A stretch of 64,000 bases of DNA from Paenibacillus urinalis (lineage in GTDB: Bacteria > Bacillota > Bacilli > Paenibacillales > Paenibacillaceae). Numbering within the stretch: the stretch's first letter is position 1; each line of letters begins with the position of its first letter. The notes beneath the pieces were generated by a model. It was given only the letters and a program-made list of their open reading frames with translations, was not told where the DNA came from and made no database searches. Location of the stretch: NCBI RefSeq assembly GCF_028747985.1, contig NZ_CP118108.1, positions 2,795,501-2,859,500 on the forward strand, written 5' to 3'. Shown piece by piece: positions 16,571-24,753 of this stretch. The translations under genes and the position numbers were made by a program.

Positions 16571-17716
16571 TTATAGTACTTTCTTGGCGTAAGGAATTTT
16601 CCGAATCAGTATAGCGAGCAAATAACTCGTGATTGTCCCTAACCCACCTAATATCAGAAACTCAATAAACGGAGGCATTTGTGCGTTGTGCAACCAAATG
16701 CTATAAGCAATCAATACGAGTGAATGAATGATATAAACCGTATACGAGGCAGAATCAACACTACGTTGAAATTTGTTCGTTTGATTGCGATATTTGCGGT
16801 ACACTGCCAACAATAGTAGAGAGATGCCAAATCCGACAAAGGGCTCCCATATGGCATAAATGAAGGCATTTGAGTTTAACCCCCCTCCGGTACTCAATGT
16901 CGGGTTGAGGATGAGAGCGGCGATCGGAAGTATCGGCAGGAAAATGAGTGCGATGATGCCCATGATTTTCACGGTACGACGTGGGATATTCGTTAACCAC
17001 TGATTACGGTACGCGATGATCCCTGCAATAAAGAGTACGATATATGCAGGAAAATAGCCGAAATTCAATCCAAATATGAGCTTGCCGATCGGGAATATTT
17101 GACGGATTCCGAAGGTTACAAGTCCGATGAGCGTGGCAGTAAGCAGAAGCAATTTCACCGATGGGAATGGGATACTCTTCTTCGGAGCACTATCTTTCCT
17201 AACCATACGTACCAGCGCATAAACTGAATTAAAAACAAGCAGTGCAAGCAAAAACCAGAGCGGACCCGGTTCTGTGATTGCAAAGCTGAGGATCTGCGTC
17301 CGATAAAACTCCCAAAATGACACTTCATTGCTATCGCTTGCACTATAATGGAGCGTGGTGGTATATAAAATCACTGGACTGATGAGGAAGATATAAACGA
17401 TCAAAGAAATCCCCAAGCGAATAAGCCGATCTTTGAGAAAAGACTTCGGTCCTTTGCGATCAGAAGATGAGGGCACAAAGTACCCCGCGATAAAGAAGAA
17501 TAATCCCATAAAGAACGCTTGGTTGATAAAGACAAACAACAGCATCAGTACAAAACTTGCATCAGGCTTTTGCAGCGTATCATAAAAATACCACGAACCC
17601 GGCACAGCATATGTCGTCGCTGCATGATGAAACACAACCAAAATTGTGAGAAATGTCCGCAGACGATCCATATAAAATAGACGATTGTTCACGGTGCTCT
17701 CCCTTATACGAGTCAT
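16571..17716 (-). CDS. Acyltransferase-3 family membrane protein
   Basis: This 381-residue integral membrane protein has about ten hydrophobic helices. It starts at ATG 17716, behind AAGGGAG. The acyltransferase_3 signature is present: LFYMDRLRTFLTILVVFHHA at the N-terminus with the conserved His, then FFMGLFFFIAGYFVP, and the late GFGISLLLLAVYRKY. These enzymes O-acylate cell-surface sugars or antibiotics using cytoplasmic acyl donors. It is monocistronic, so the acceptor cannot be guessed. Confidence 0.85.
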   Translation of the reverse strand: MTRIRESTVNNRLFYMDRLRTFLTILVVFHHAATTYAVPGSWYFYDTLQKPDASFVLMLLFVFINQAFFMGLFFFIAGYFVPSSSDRKGPKSFLKDRLIRLGISLIVYIFLISPVILYTTTLHYSASDSNEVSFWEFYRTQILSFAITEPGPLWFLLALLVFNSVYALVRMVRKDSAPKKSIPFPSVKLLLLTATLIGLVTFGIRQIFPIGKLIFGLNFGYFPAYIVLFIAGIIAYRNQWLTNIPRRTVKIMGIIALIFLPILPIAALILNPTLSTGGGLNSNAFIYAIWEPFVGFGISLLLLAVYRKYRNQTNKFQRSVDSASYTVYIIHSLVLIAYSIWLHNAQMPPFIEFLILGGLGTITSYLLAILIRKIPYAKKVL

Positions 17717-17896
17717 AATAACCACTCCCTTTCATTTTATTGTATCTTTATGTTACTTGGAGAATGGCATGTCCCAAAACAACCCTGAGTCTGATTCATG
17801 GCTCCGTCTACAGTCCGATATATGAACCAATTCATTCTGAATATCTCTCATATGTATCGATCATTAACGTATATCTTCTGTTTACACAAAACATAA

Positions 17897-17930
17897 GAAG
17901 CAGGAACCTTATTCAAGCGCTCCTGCTAAT
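17897..17930 (-). terminator. Possible terminator after the peptidase G2 gene
   Basis: AGCAGGA and TCCTGCT pair around a 15-base loop 35-65 bases beyond the minus-strand gene stop. The following T-run is interrupted (TTCTTATGTTTT), so efficiency is uncertain. Confidence 0.45.
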
Positions 17931-17963
17931 GATTCATTTACAATCTCAATCATGAGATAAGTC

Positions 17964-19565
17964 TTATTTCACAAATATCAAAATTTGATTAGGTCCAGTC
18001 CTTTTCATAACCCGGTAGCCTGTTGTGGATGACGTTGCGATTCCCTCGTTATTTGCCCAGCAATATCCCCCAGCCTGATTAGTACCGTCATCACGAACAA
18101 GCAATTTACCGACAACACCAACCGGTATCCATTCTATTCTTTGCAATCGCGGTATATATTCCTTCGATGAGTCATACTCAGGATTTAGTTGACCTTCTCT
18201 TTTGGTAAAGGAAGTTATAATTATTCGACCTTCCTTATCTTTCACTTCAGGTACAACAACATCATGATATTGGATTCTTCCCCACTCATCTTTAACGTAT
18301 AGATCATGCCATCTTAGATCACTTGCATCGGCGATAATTGCTGGTGTCGCACTCACTACACCAAGAATATAGTCATCTTCAGCATGAGCTGTTCGAACTT
18401 TATCATCCATTAAGGTAACAAAGTACCCAACATCAATTGTATTTCCGTCAAATGTTTCAAACATTTCAGCATAATCGGCAGCTGCCGGAGAGATGACCGT
18501 TCCATCCAAATAAAGGTTGCCTGTGGCTCCTTCAATCACAGCTGAGTTTAAGGTGGGTCCGACCATAAGACCATTTGCTAAGTGCCAGGAAAAAGGAAAT
18601 CGCGCCTGTCCATTCTGACCCATAATATGAGATCCATTGAAAAACGCTGTTGTATTCAATCCTTCTGCATGGGAGGCGATACCAACTGCTACCGTGCCGA
18701 CCCCTTCCGCATGGGGAGCTTCCCCGTTTGCTATAGTGCCAATCCCTTCCGCATGGGAGGCGATACCGATTGCGGTTGTGCTGTTCCCTTCCGCATGGGA
18801 GAAGTCACCTATCGCCTGTGGGCCTTGGACAATTGTAATATCAAAAGTTCCCCCTACTGCATGGGAGGCAAAACCACTGGCGGTTGTTCCAACCCCCTCC
18901 GCGTGAGAACTAGGACCGCTCGATAGGTTAGGAGCAGCTGTTCCGCTTGGATCCTGAGCTCCACCTTCAGCATGAGAAGCTCTGCCGCTCGCTGTGTTTC
19001 CTTCTCCTTCAGCATGAGCGCTAATGCCATTGACTGTCGTTGTCGATCCTGTGCCTTCTGCATGAGAATTTGCTCCTGCTGCGATAGTACTAGCACCTTC
19101 GGCATGAGAGGATACACCACTGGCTGTTGTGCTTTGACCTTCAGCATGGGATAAATCACCGCTCGCTGAGCTAAGCATACCTTGAGCATGCGAGGCTTGC
19201 CCGATGGCAGATGTGTTTTGACCTTCAGCATGTGCATATAGTCCGCTGCTTAGTGTCTCTCCACCTTCAGCATGAGAGCCAATTCCACTAGCATTTGTAT
19301 TATAACCTTCCGCATGTGCTGCAGCGCCGCTAGCTAATGTAGAATCACCTTCGGCATGAGCTGTATCGATCGTTGAATTCGTAAGGTATCCTTCCGTATG
19401 AGATGCTGCACCGGCTGCTGTAGTTGTGCTTCCCTCGGCATGGGAAGCATTTCCGCTTGCTGTCGTTTGATAACCTTCTGAATGAGACGCTGTCCCACTG
19501 GCAGTAGTATTTAATCCTTCTGCGTGAGCCGCAAAACCACTCTCTGTATTTCCTATCCCATCCAC
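17964..19565 (-). CDS. YadA-head repeat protein with peptidase G2 autoproteolytic domain
   Basis: This 533-residue protein has two parts. Residues 5-330 carry more than twenty 14-residue units built on a HAEG core with small residues between (as in AAHAEGLNTTASG). This pattern folds as the left-handed beta-roll of YadA heads. Residues 350-533 match the peptidase G2/IMC chaperone domain of phage tail appendages: AADYAEMFE, then GYFVTLMDDKVR, DYILGVVSATP and WIPVGVVGKLLVRDDG. That domain trimerises and cleaves itself. The start is GTG (a stop lies two codons upstream) behind AGGGGA. No signal peptide or anchor is present and no phage genes are nearby, so a spore or cell-surface fibre is one inference. 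Confidence 0.82.
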   Translation of the reverse strand: MDGIGNTESGFAAHAEGLNTTASGTASHSEGYQTTASGNASHAEGSTTTAAGAASHTEGYLTNSTIDTAHAEGDSTLASGAAAHAEGYNTNASGIGSHAEGGETLSSGLYAHAEGQNTSAIGQASHAQGMLSSASGDLSHAEGQSTTASGVSSHAEGASTIAAGANSHAEGTGSTTTVNGISAHAEGEGNTASGRASHAEGGAQDPSGTAAPNLSSGPSSHAEGVGTTASGFASHAVGGTFDITIVQGPQAIGDFSHAEGNSTTAIGIASHAEGIGTIANGEAPHAEGVGTVAVGIASHAEGLNTTAFFNGSHIMGQNGQARFPFSWHLANGLMVGPTLNSAVIEGATGNLYLDGTVISPAAADYAEMFETFDGNTIDVGYFVTLMDDKVRTAHAEDDYILGVVSATPAIIADASDLRWHDLYVKDEWGRIQYHDVVVPEVKDKEGRIIITSFTKREGQLNPEYDSSKEYIPRLQRIEWIPVGVVGKLLVRDDGTNQAGGYCWANNEGIATSSTTGYRVMKRTGPNQILIFVK

Positions 19566-20073
19566 CGTTTATTTCCCCTACTTTCTATAGATGAAATTGA
19601 TATTCTATTTTCTATTCTATGAAGTATTATTCATAGGGGGAACGGTAACTTGACTCCATACAACAGGAATTTCTAAATAGACCTTCTAGTCAATAAAATA
19701 TCATCTATTCAGCTTATTACGGACCAAGCTCACTTTTTGAAGGCTGTAAGATAAGTATGATTAAAACTTAATTAGGTGACGCGTTTCGTAACCAAGTATG
19801 ATCAGATGCGTCTGCCAATCCCATCATCGTTAGGCAAACAGTATCCTGAAGGCCGAAGTGTACCATTGTCCTTAAATATGATCTGACCCAGCAAGTCAAC
19901 GACTACCCACTACCGGCAATCGGGAAAAGGACTTGTACCGATAAACTAAAAAAGCCGCTAAATTAGCGACTTTCAATGGGACTATACTCTTGTCCCTTTT
20001 GAACCGACGTATATGGACCCGAGTATAGGGTATTTGAGAGGACAGGAGCTAGCTGCTCCCTTCTACTTGTTCC
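19566..20073. other. 508-base intergenic region with a dispersed repeat
   Basis: No gene is evident. The right half contains a GGACTTGTACCGATAAACT stretch, the terminator of the lipoprotein hydrolase and a flanking segment (CAATGGGACTATACTCTTGT) that recurs imperfectly after the terminator at 26334. The left half carries the promoter region of the peptidase G2 protein. Confidence 0.5.
19948..19972 (-). terminator. Terminator of the lipoprotein hydrolase gene, repeat family
   Basis: On the minus strand AAGTCGCTAATTTAGCGGCTT forms a short hairpin followed by TTTTTT. Near-identical hairpins end other minus-strand genes at 24708 and 26334. Confidence 0.7.
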
Positions 20074-21201
20074 TTATGACTCATCTGCAAATGCATTAGT
20101 AAAAAATGTATCCAATTTGTCAAACGGAATTACTTCCATTTGGTCATATAGATCTGTATGGCTTGCACCAGGAATAATTTCCAGCTCCTTATTGTCACCT
20201 TTGAGAAGCTTAAAGGCATCTTGACTAAAATATAAAGAATGGGCATCCTCACCGTGAACAACAAGTACATCGCTGCGGATCTCAGGAGCATATTCCAATA
20301 AACGCATATTCATTAAGGAACCTGCAGTTGTCGAAGCCCATCCTCCATTTGAATTTACAGAACGTGTGTGATAGCCACGCTCAGTCTTGTAATAATCTAC
20401 ATAGTCTTTGATGAACTGTGGAGCATCATCCGGTGCTTTCTCTGGATTTCCGCCTCCCAGGGTATAGATGCCCTTTGTATAGTCTTCTGTTCTTTGATTA
20501 TTATAATCGACACGAGCCTGATATCTCCCCTCCTCATCAAGGGTATCGTTATATCCAAGTGCCGTAACACGACTCATATCGTACATTGTCATTGCGGCTG
20601 TCGCCTTGATTCTTGTATCAAGTGCGGCTGTCTGAAGCGCATAACCTCCAAATCCGCAGATACCGATTATACCAATTTGCTCAGGATCAACATTCTCCTG
20701 AACGGAGAGAAAATCCACAGCACTTTGGAAATCTTCAACATTAACATCAGGTGAGTTGAAATATCTTGGGTATCCGCTACTCTCCCCAGTATAGGAAGGG
20801 TCAAAGGCAATCGTTAAGAATCCTTTTTTGGCCATTTCCTGGGCATAAAGGCCAGAGGACTGCTCCTTAACGGCACCAAACGGACCACTGACAGCAATCG
20901 CAGGAAGTTTACCTTCATAATTCTTTGGCTCATATAGGTCGGCTGCAATTGTTATTCCAAAATGGTTGACGAAAGTCACTTTTCTGTGATTTACCTCATC
21001 GCTGAGAGGGAATACTTTATCCCACTCTTCTGTGAGTTCAATGGGTTCTACACGAATGGAAACATCCGTCATCGCACCGTAATTGGTTGCTGAAGCGCTC
21101 TGTGTCTGAGTATCCTCCTGGGCTGTTGACTGTGGACTACATGCTGTCATTGTCAGAATTGTTGCAAGTACTCCAAAGTGTAAATTTTTCTTTTTCATCA
21201 T
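20074..21201 (-). CDS. Secreted lipoprotein alpha/beta hydrolase with Cys nucleophile
   Basis: This 375-residue hydrolase is exported and lipid-anchored: signal peptide with lipobox TMTAC near residues 17-21. The core is dienelactone-hydrolase-like, with oxyanion region VSGPFGAVKEQ, a nucleophile elbow IGICGFGG where Cys replaces the usual Ser, Asp in VVHGEDAHS and His in PGASHTDLYD. A Cys nucleophile is normal in dienelactone hydrolases. Similar YcjY-like proteins are often paired with LysR regulators and MFS exporters. Its upstream region is a near copy of that before the lysR gene at 22879, so the same regulator may act on it. Confidence 0.85.
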   Translation of the reverse strand: MMKKKNLHFGVLATILTMTACSPQSTAQEDTQTQSASATNYGAMTDVSIRVEPIELTEEWDKVFPLSDEVNHRKVTFVNHFGITIAADLYEPKNYEGKLPAIAVSGPFGAVKEQSSGLYAQEMAKKGFLTIAFDPSYTGESSGYPRYFNSPDVNVEDFQSAVDFLSVQENVDPEQIGIIGICGFGGYALQTAALDTRIKATAAMTMYDMSRVTALGYNDTLDEEGRYQARVDYNNQRTEDYTKGIYTLGGGNPEKAPDDAPQFIKDYVDYYKTERGYHTRSVNSNGGWASTTAGSLMNMRLLEYAPEIRSDVLVVHGEDAHSLYFSQDAFKLLKGDNKELEIIPGASHTDLYDQMEVIPFDKLDTFFTNAFADES

Positions 21202-21240
21202 TGTATTTACCTCCCATTTCGATGTTTTCGTTGTGATTCT

Positions 21241-21375
21241 GCAATAGAAATTACAATTTTATTCTAACTACGCCACTTAGATAATACCAATAGTTATATC
21301 TTATAACATGATATGCTTGATAGACATTTCTTGAAGCTATATACTTAAAGTCAAATAAAGGAGGGTTATTAAATG
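21241..21375 (+). repeat. Duplicated control region, copy A
   Basis: About 135 bases match copy B (22744-22881) at well over 80 percent by eye, including TTAGATAATAC, ATAGTTATATCTTAT, CATGATATGCTTGA and an AATAAAGGAGG ribosome site with an ATGGA start. In copy B that start begins lysR. In copy A it leads only into a 24-codon frame. Confidence 0.85.
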
Positions 21376-21447
21376 GATTCTTCAGGAGATGTTCCTCATC
21401 AAAAAAAGACAACCGTCTGGTTGCCTTTTTTATGCCTACTTATCTAA
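21373..21447 (+). pseudogene. 24-codon frame behind a lysR-type start (vestigial)
   Basis: The frame begins MDSSGDVPHQ after an intact ribosome site identical in kind to that of lysR, runs into a terminator hairpin and stops at 21447. It has no resemblance to LysR beyond ATGGA. It most likely marks where a LysR gene was deleted. Confidence 0.5.
21402..21431 (-). terminator. Bidirectional terminator after the MFS gene
   Basis: A-rich sequence, AGACAACC, a 4-base loop, GGTTGCCT and TTTTTT form a hairpin usable on both strands. On the minus strand it is about 30 bases past the MFS stop. Confidence 0.65.
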
Positions 21448-21459
21448 TTAACTTCATGT

Positions 21460-22632
21460 TCATCTTGCATCTAGCTTTTTGCTCGGATTATATATAAAGA
21501 TTCTTAACAAGATCATAGCTAAACTGAGGATCACGGATAATATTCCAACGATTACAACGTAGCGTATACCCATTTGTGATATAAATATTCCACCTACAGC
21601 TGTTCCGAATGTTGTTCCTAAATTAGCGGCCGTGAGAAATAATCCATTAGAAAAATCAGGAGAATTGGGAGCTGCTGACATAATCCAATATTGCGTTATA
21701 TTAGCTCCTATACCACCAAAAATACCCCACACTAAACTAATGATAAGCATAGGTAAAGTAAAATGTCCTGTGAAAAATAAAATAATATAGATTGCTCCTA
21801 ATGCCAATGGATACATCAGTACTAATCTAGTCGCATTCTTAGTAAGTAATCTGCCTGCAATCATACTTCCTATAACATTGGCCCCGCCATAAAGGAACAG
21901 TGTTAAGCTGATTGTATTAGGCGCCATATTTGTAACTGTGCCGAGATAATCCGCTAAATAGCTATATACTCCAAATATTGCAGCATTCAATAGAATGACA
22001 GCTGCAATGGAAAGCCACGTAATTAATTTTTTTAATATGGTTAATTGTGTTCCGTAAGAAATTTTCTCCTCTACTGGCATTGAGGGTACAAATAATATGG
22101 TAGCAATGAACGATATAGCAATTACAACAGCAAAAAAGGCCATTGCCGCTTGTAGAGAAAATACACTATCAATAAAACTGGAAACGGGTACCCCGATTAC
22201 CATGCCGGCAGAAACACCAATAAATACTTTAGCAACAGCTTTTGGCGCCTCTTCTCTACTTACAGAGGCAGCAGCAACCGAGAATGCCAAAGAACAATAG
22301 ACCGGATGGAAAAAGGCAGGAATTATCCTCGCAACTAATAGAGTAGTGAAATTAGATGTAAATATAGCTACAATGTTCCCTGATAGAAAAACACCCAGTA
22401 CAATTAACATAATCGTCTTACGATTTATTCTTGATAATAATAACGGTAAGATGGGACCTGATATAGCCACAGCGAGGGCAAACAAACTTACTAGCAACCC
22501 TGCAGTTGATACACTAACATTAAAATGTTCAGCTATAGAAGGTAATATTCCGATATATCCCATTTCCGTATTTAAAATTCCAAACACACCTATCGTTAAT
22601 ATGAATATCAGTAAATTATTTCGTTTAGCCAA
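21460..22632 (-). CDS. MFS drug/sugar exporter (AraJ/YdhP-like, DHA1)
   Basis: This 390-residue, 12-helix major facilitator of the DHA1 type starts at TTG 22632, seven bases after AAAGGAG; the longer frame adds an unlikely hydrophilic head. Visible family features are ILTIGVFGILNTEMGYIGIL in helix 1, the loop motif LLLSRINRKTIMLIVLG and VSREEAPKAVAKVFIGVSAG. It is divergent from lysR and presumably under its control. A close paralogue, with the same start context, lies at 57784-58956. It probably exports a small organic molecule. Confidence 0.87.
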   Translation of the reverse strand: MAKRNNLLIFILTIGVFGILNTEMGYIGILPSIAEHFNVSVSTAGLLVSLFALAVAISGPILPLLLSRINRKTIMLIVLGVFLSGNIVAIFTSNFTTLLVARIIPAFFHPVYCSLAFSVAAASVSREEAPKAVAKVFIGVSAGMVIGVPVSSFIDSVFSLQAAMAFFAVVIAISFIATILFVPSMPVEEKISYGTQLTILKKLITWLSIAAVILLNAAIFGVYSYLADYLGTVTNMAPNTISLTLFLYGGANVIGSMIAGRLLTKNATRLVLMYPLALGAIYIILFFTGHFTLPMLIISLVWGIFGGIGANITQYWIMSAAPNSPDFSNGLFLTAANLGTTFGTAVGGIFISQMGIRYVVIVGILSVILSLAMILLRIFIYNPSKKLDAR

Positions 22633-22743
22633 AAGTATTACTCCTTTAAATTTATTACTTACATAATCATGCATCTCATACTGTCGACACTGAAACGGCA
22701 TTTTTATCCACTGCATATTCCACTGTCTTGCCGAAATTTTCTA

Positions 22744-22881
22744 GCTATTGAAATTACAATTTTATTTTAACTGCGTTTCTTAGATAATACTAATAGTTAT
22801 ATCTTATATCATGATATGCTTGAAACACATTTCTTTAGATTATATACTTGAACCAGATAAATAAAGGAGGTTTATAAAATG
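22744..22881 (+). promoter_or_regulatory. lysR-MFS divergent control region, copy B of duplication
   Basis: This AT-rich segment between the MFS and lysR starts is repeated upstream of the lipoprotein hydrolase (21241-21375). LysR regulators normally bind such divergent regions at T-N11-A sites; the conserved ATAGTTATATCTTAT and CATGATATGCTTGA blocks are the best candidates. Confidence 0.6.
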
Positions 22882-23772
22882 GAATTAAGAGTTCTGCGCT
22901 ACTTTCTTGCTGTAGCAAGAGAAGGCAGCATGACAGCTGCTGCTGCATTGTTACATATCACACAGCCAACCTTATCAAGACAATTAAAAGATTTAGAACA
23001 ACAACTGAGCAAGAAACTATTCATTCGCAGTAGTCACAGTGTCACTCTCACAGAGGAAGGAATTCTCCTGCGGAAAAGAGCGGAAGAAATTATTGACCTG
23101 GTCGATAAAGTGGAATTTGAATTTAACTCTATGGAAGATACAATTGCAGGGGATGTGTACATAGGTGGTGGTGAAACAGATGCCATGAGACAGATAGGAA
23201 AGGTAGCCAAAGATCTACAGTTAAATTATCCGAAGATTCGTTATCATCTCTATAGTGGTAACGAAGAAGATGTGACTGATCGCCTTGACAAGGGATTGCT
23301 AGACTTTGGTGTTTTAATTCAACCGGCTGATTTGTCAAAATACAATCATATCGTTATCCCTGCCAAGGATGTTTGGGGCATTATTATGAAGAAGAATAGT
23401 CCGCTTGCTTTCAAAGATACCATTCAAGCAGTGGATTTATTAGATGTTCCTCTTATCTGTTCCCGTCAGCCTTTGCAACAAAGATATTCTAAAAATGAAT
23501 TTTTGGATTGGTTTGGTGAAGGTTTTGACAAATTAAATGTCGTGACTACATACAACCTTGCCTTTAATGCTGCGATTATGGTTGAAGAGGGCATGGGTTA
23601 TGCAATAGCCCTCGATAAAATAGTGAATACGTCTAGAGATAGTAACCTTTGCTTCAAACCTCTAGAACCAAGACTTGAATCAGAATTGTATATTGTTTGG
23701 AAGAAACATCAATCATTTTCAGTAGCTGCTGATATGTTTTTAAAAGCAATTCAAATAAAATTCTCATCTTAA
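22879..23772 (+). CDS. LysR-family transcriptional regulator
   Basis: This 297-residue LysR regulator has its N-terminal winged helix at residues 1-60 (RYFLAVAREGSMTAAAALLH, then ITQPTLSRQLKDLEQQLSKK). A periplasmic-binding-like effector domain follows from about 90 (GDVYIGGGETDAM, LLDFGVLIQPAD and MVEEGMGYAIALDKIV). AAAGGAGG lies 7 bases before the ATG. It is divergent from the MFS exporter and its control region is duplicated before the hydrolase gene. It probably senses an aromatic or similar small ligand and activates export or hydrolysis. Confidence 0.9.
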   Translation: MELRVLRYFLAVAREGSMTAAAALLHITQPTLSRQLKDLEQQLSKKLFIRSSHSVTLTEEGILLRKRAEEIIDLVDKVEFEFNSMEDTIAGDVYIGGGETDAMRQIGKVAKDLQLNYPKIRYHLYSGNEEDVTDRLDKGLLDFGVLIQPADLSKYNHIVIPAKDVWGIIMKKNSPLAFKDTIQAVDLLDVPLICSRQPLQQRYSKNEFLDWFGEGFDKLNVVTTYNLAFNAAIMVEEGMGYAIALDKIVNTSRDSNLCFKPLEPRLESELYIVWKKHQSFSVAADMFLKAIQIKFSS

Positions 23773-23773
23773 C

Positions 23774-23807
23774 AAAAAAGGAGCATCTGCCGACTGACGA
23801 ACTGCTC
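23774..23807 (-). terminator. Terminator of the AlkD-like gene, dispersed-repeat type
   Basis: On the minus strand GAGCA pairs with TGCTC with inner complementarity, followed by CTTTTTT. The surrounding GAACTGCTC-ATGC-GTTTTGAA pattern matches the repeat at 14042. Confidence 0.6.
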
Positions 23808-23899
23808 TATGCTGTTTTGAACTAACGTTCTCCGTTAGCTTACTTAGTCGTACAGCTGTGGGAACTGCTTTATCATGAGATCGCTTTTTCAGTCTAACG

Positions 23900-24568
23900 T
23901 TATCCGATTGTATTTTGTCGTTTGTTAACTTCAATCGTGATAAACTCCGGTAAATAGCTGGGAGTACATCCTTTTGCTACGACTTCATCTTTGTAAAGAC
24001 CCGTTTTCTCACCAATTTCAATACAACGTTCACGATTATTTTCATCATAAACGCCTATCCATCCTGCGGTGAAATTCATAGCCCATTGAACTTCCGGTTC
24101 CTCTCGCGTAATATTAGCTTCTAATGTAGATAGTAAGTCTGCGGTGTTATCAGGCGGTGTTTGTCCAGTCCATCTCAATCGCGCTTGATAGTACCAGTAA
24201 GCTCGCCTTTGAAGAGCAGAAGGACTATTTTCCCATGACTCCATCAATGCAATTGTCTTCTTGTCTTTGGAGAGCTGATTAGCCATTAGCCAATCCATTA
24301 AGTTATTTCGCTCATCAAAGATGTGAGTCTGCATATCCTTATCAAGCTTATTTAGCACTTCTTGTGAAAGTAATTTTTTATCCATAATTAAGATTGCTAA
24401 TAGTCTAGGCAATAACTCTTCGGTGGACCACAGTTCCATCGCTAGCTCGTGATTTTTTTTAATGTCCTTTGCGATTTTTCGTAAGTCGCCTAGCTTAGTT
24501 TTACGATCGATCTGAGATAGAATGTTTTCTGCATTTGAAGAACGTTTTATTTCATTATTATTATTCAT
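23900..24568 (-). CDS. AlkD-like DNA alkylation repair protein
   Basis: This 222-residue all-helical protein resembles the HEAT-like DNA glycosylase family of AlkD (PF08713), which excises alkylated purines. Supporting stretches are LGDLRKIAKDIKKNHELAME near residues 30-50, LMDWLMANQLSKDKKTIALM, and the C-terminal EVQWAMNFTAGWIGVYDENN with CIEIGEKTGLYKDE. The start is ATG 24568, nine bases after AAGGAG. It is single-gene, with a terminator of a repeated type downstream. Catalytic Asp and Trp equivalents cannot be fixed without alignment. Confidence 0.75.
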   Translation of the reverse strand: MNNNNEIKRSSNAENILSQIDRKTKLGDLRKIAKDIKKNHELAMELWSTEELLPRLLAILIMDKKLLSQEVLNKLDKDMQTHIFDERNNLMDWLMANQLSKDKKTIALMESWENSPSALQRRAYWYYQARLRWTGQTPPDNTADLLSTLEANITREEPEVQWAMNFTAGWIGVYDENNRERCIEIGEKTGLYKDEVVAKGCTPSYLPEFITIEVNKRQNTIG

Positions 24569-24707
24569 TTTATTCAACTCCTTGATGAAAGTTTAATTTT
24601 GTTATCAGTCTTCCCTTCTTGATCCTAATATTAATGCATCAATGGGGGTTTTGCACAAGTGCTTATACCTCCTGGCCTCGGGATATCAACTTTTGTACCA
24701 TTAAAAC

Positions 24708-24732
24708 AAAAAAGTCGCTAAATTTAGCGACT
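24708..24732 (-). terminator. Terminator of the GH105 gene, repeat family
   Basis: AAGTCGCTAAATTTAGCGACTT is a perfect 22-base palindrome; on the minus strand six T follow. It lies about 20 bases beyond the GH105 stop. Confidence 0.8.
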
Positions 24733-24753
24733 TATGAGACATCTGCTGAGAAA

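Noticed and set aside
17740..17955. 71-codon plus-strand frame between the acyltransferase and peptidase G2 genes
   Set aside because: No ribosome site or family resemblance, and it contains the likely terminator hairpin.
18582..18926. Plus-strand frames inside the YadA-head gene
   Set aside because: They are mirror images of the HAEG repeat and have no ribosome sites.
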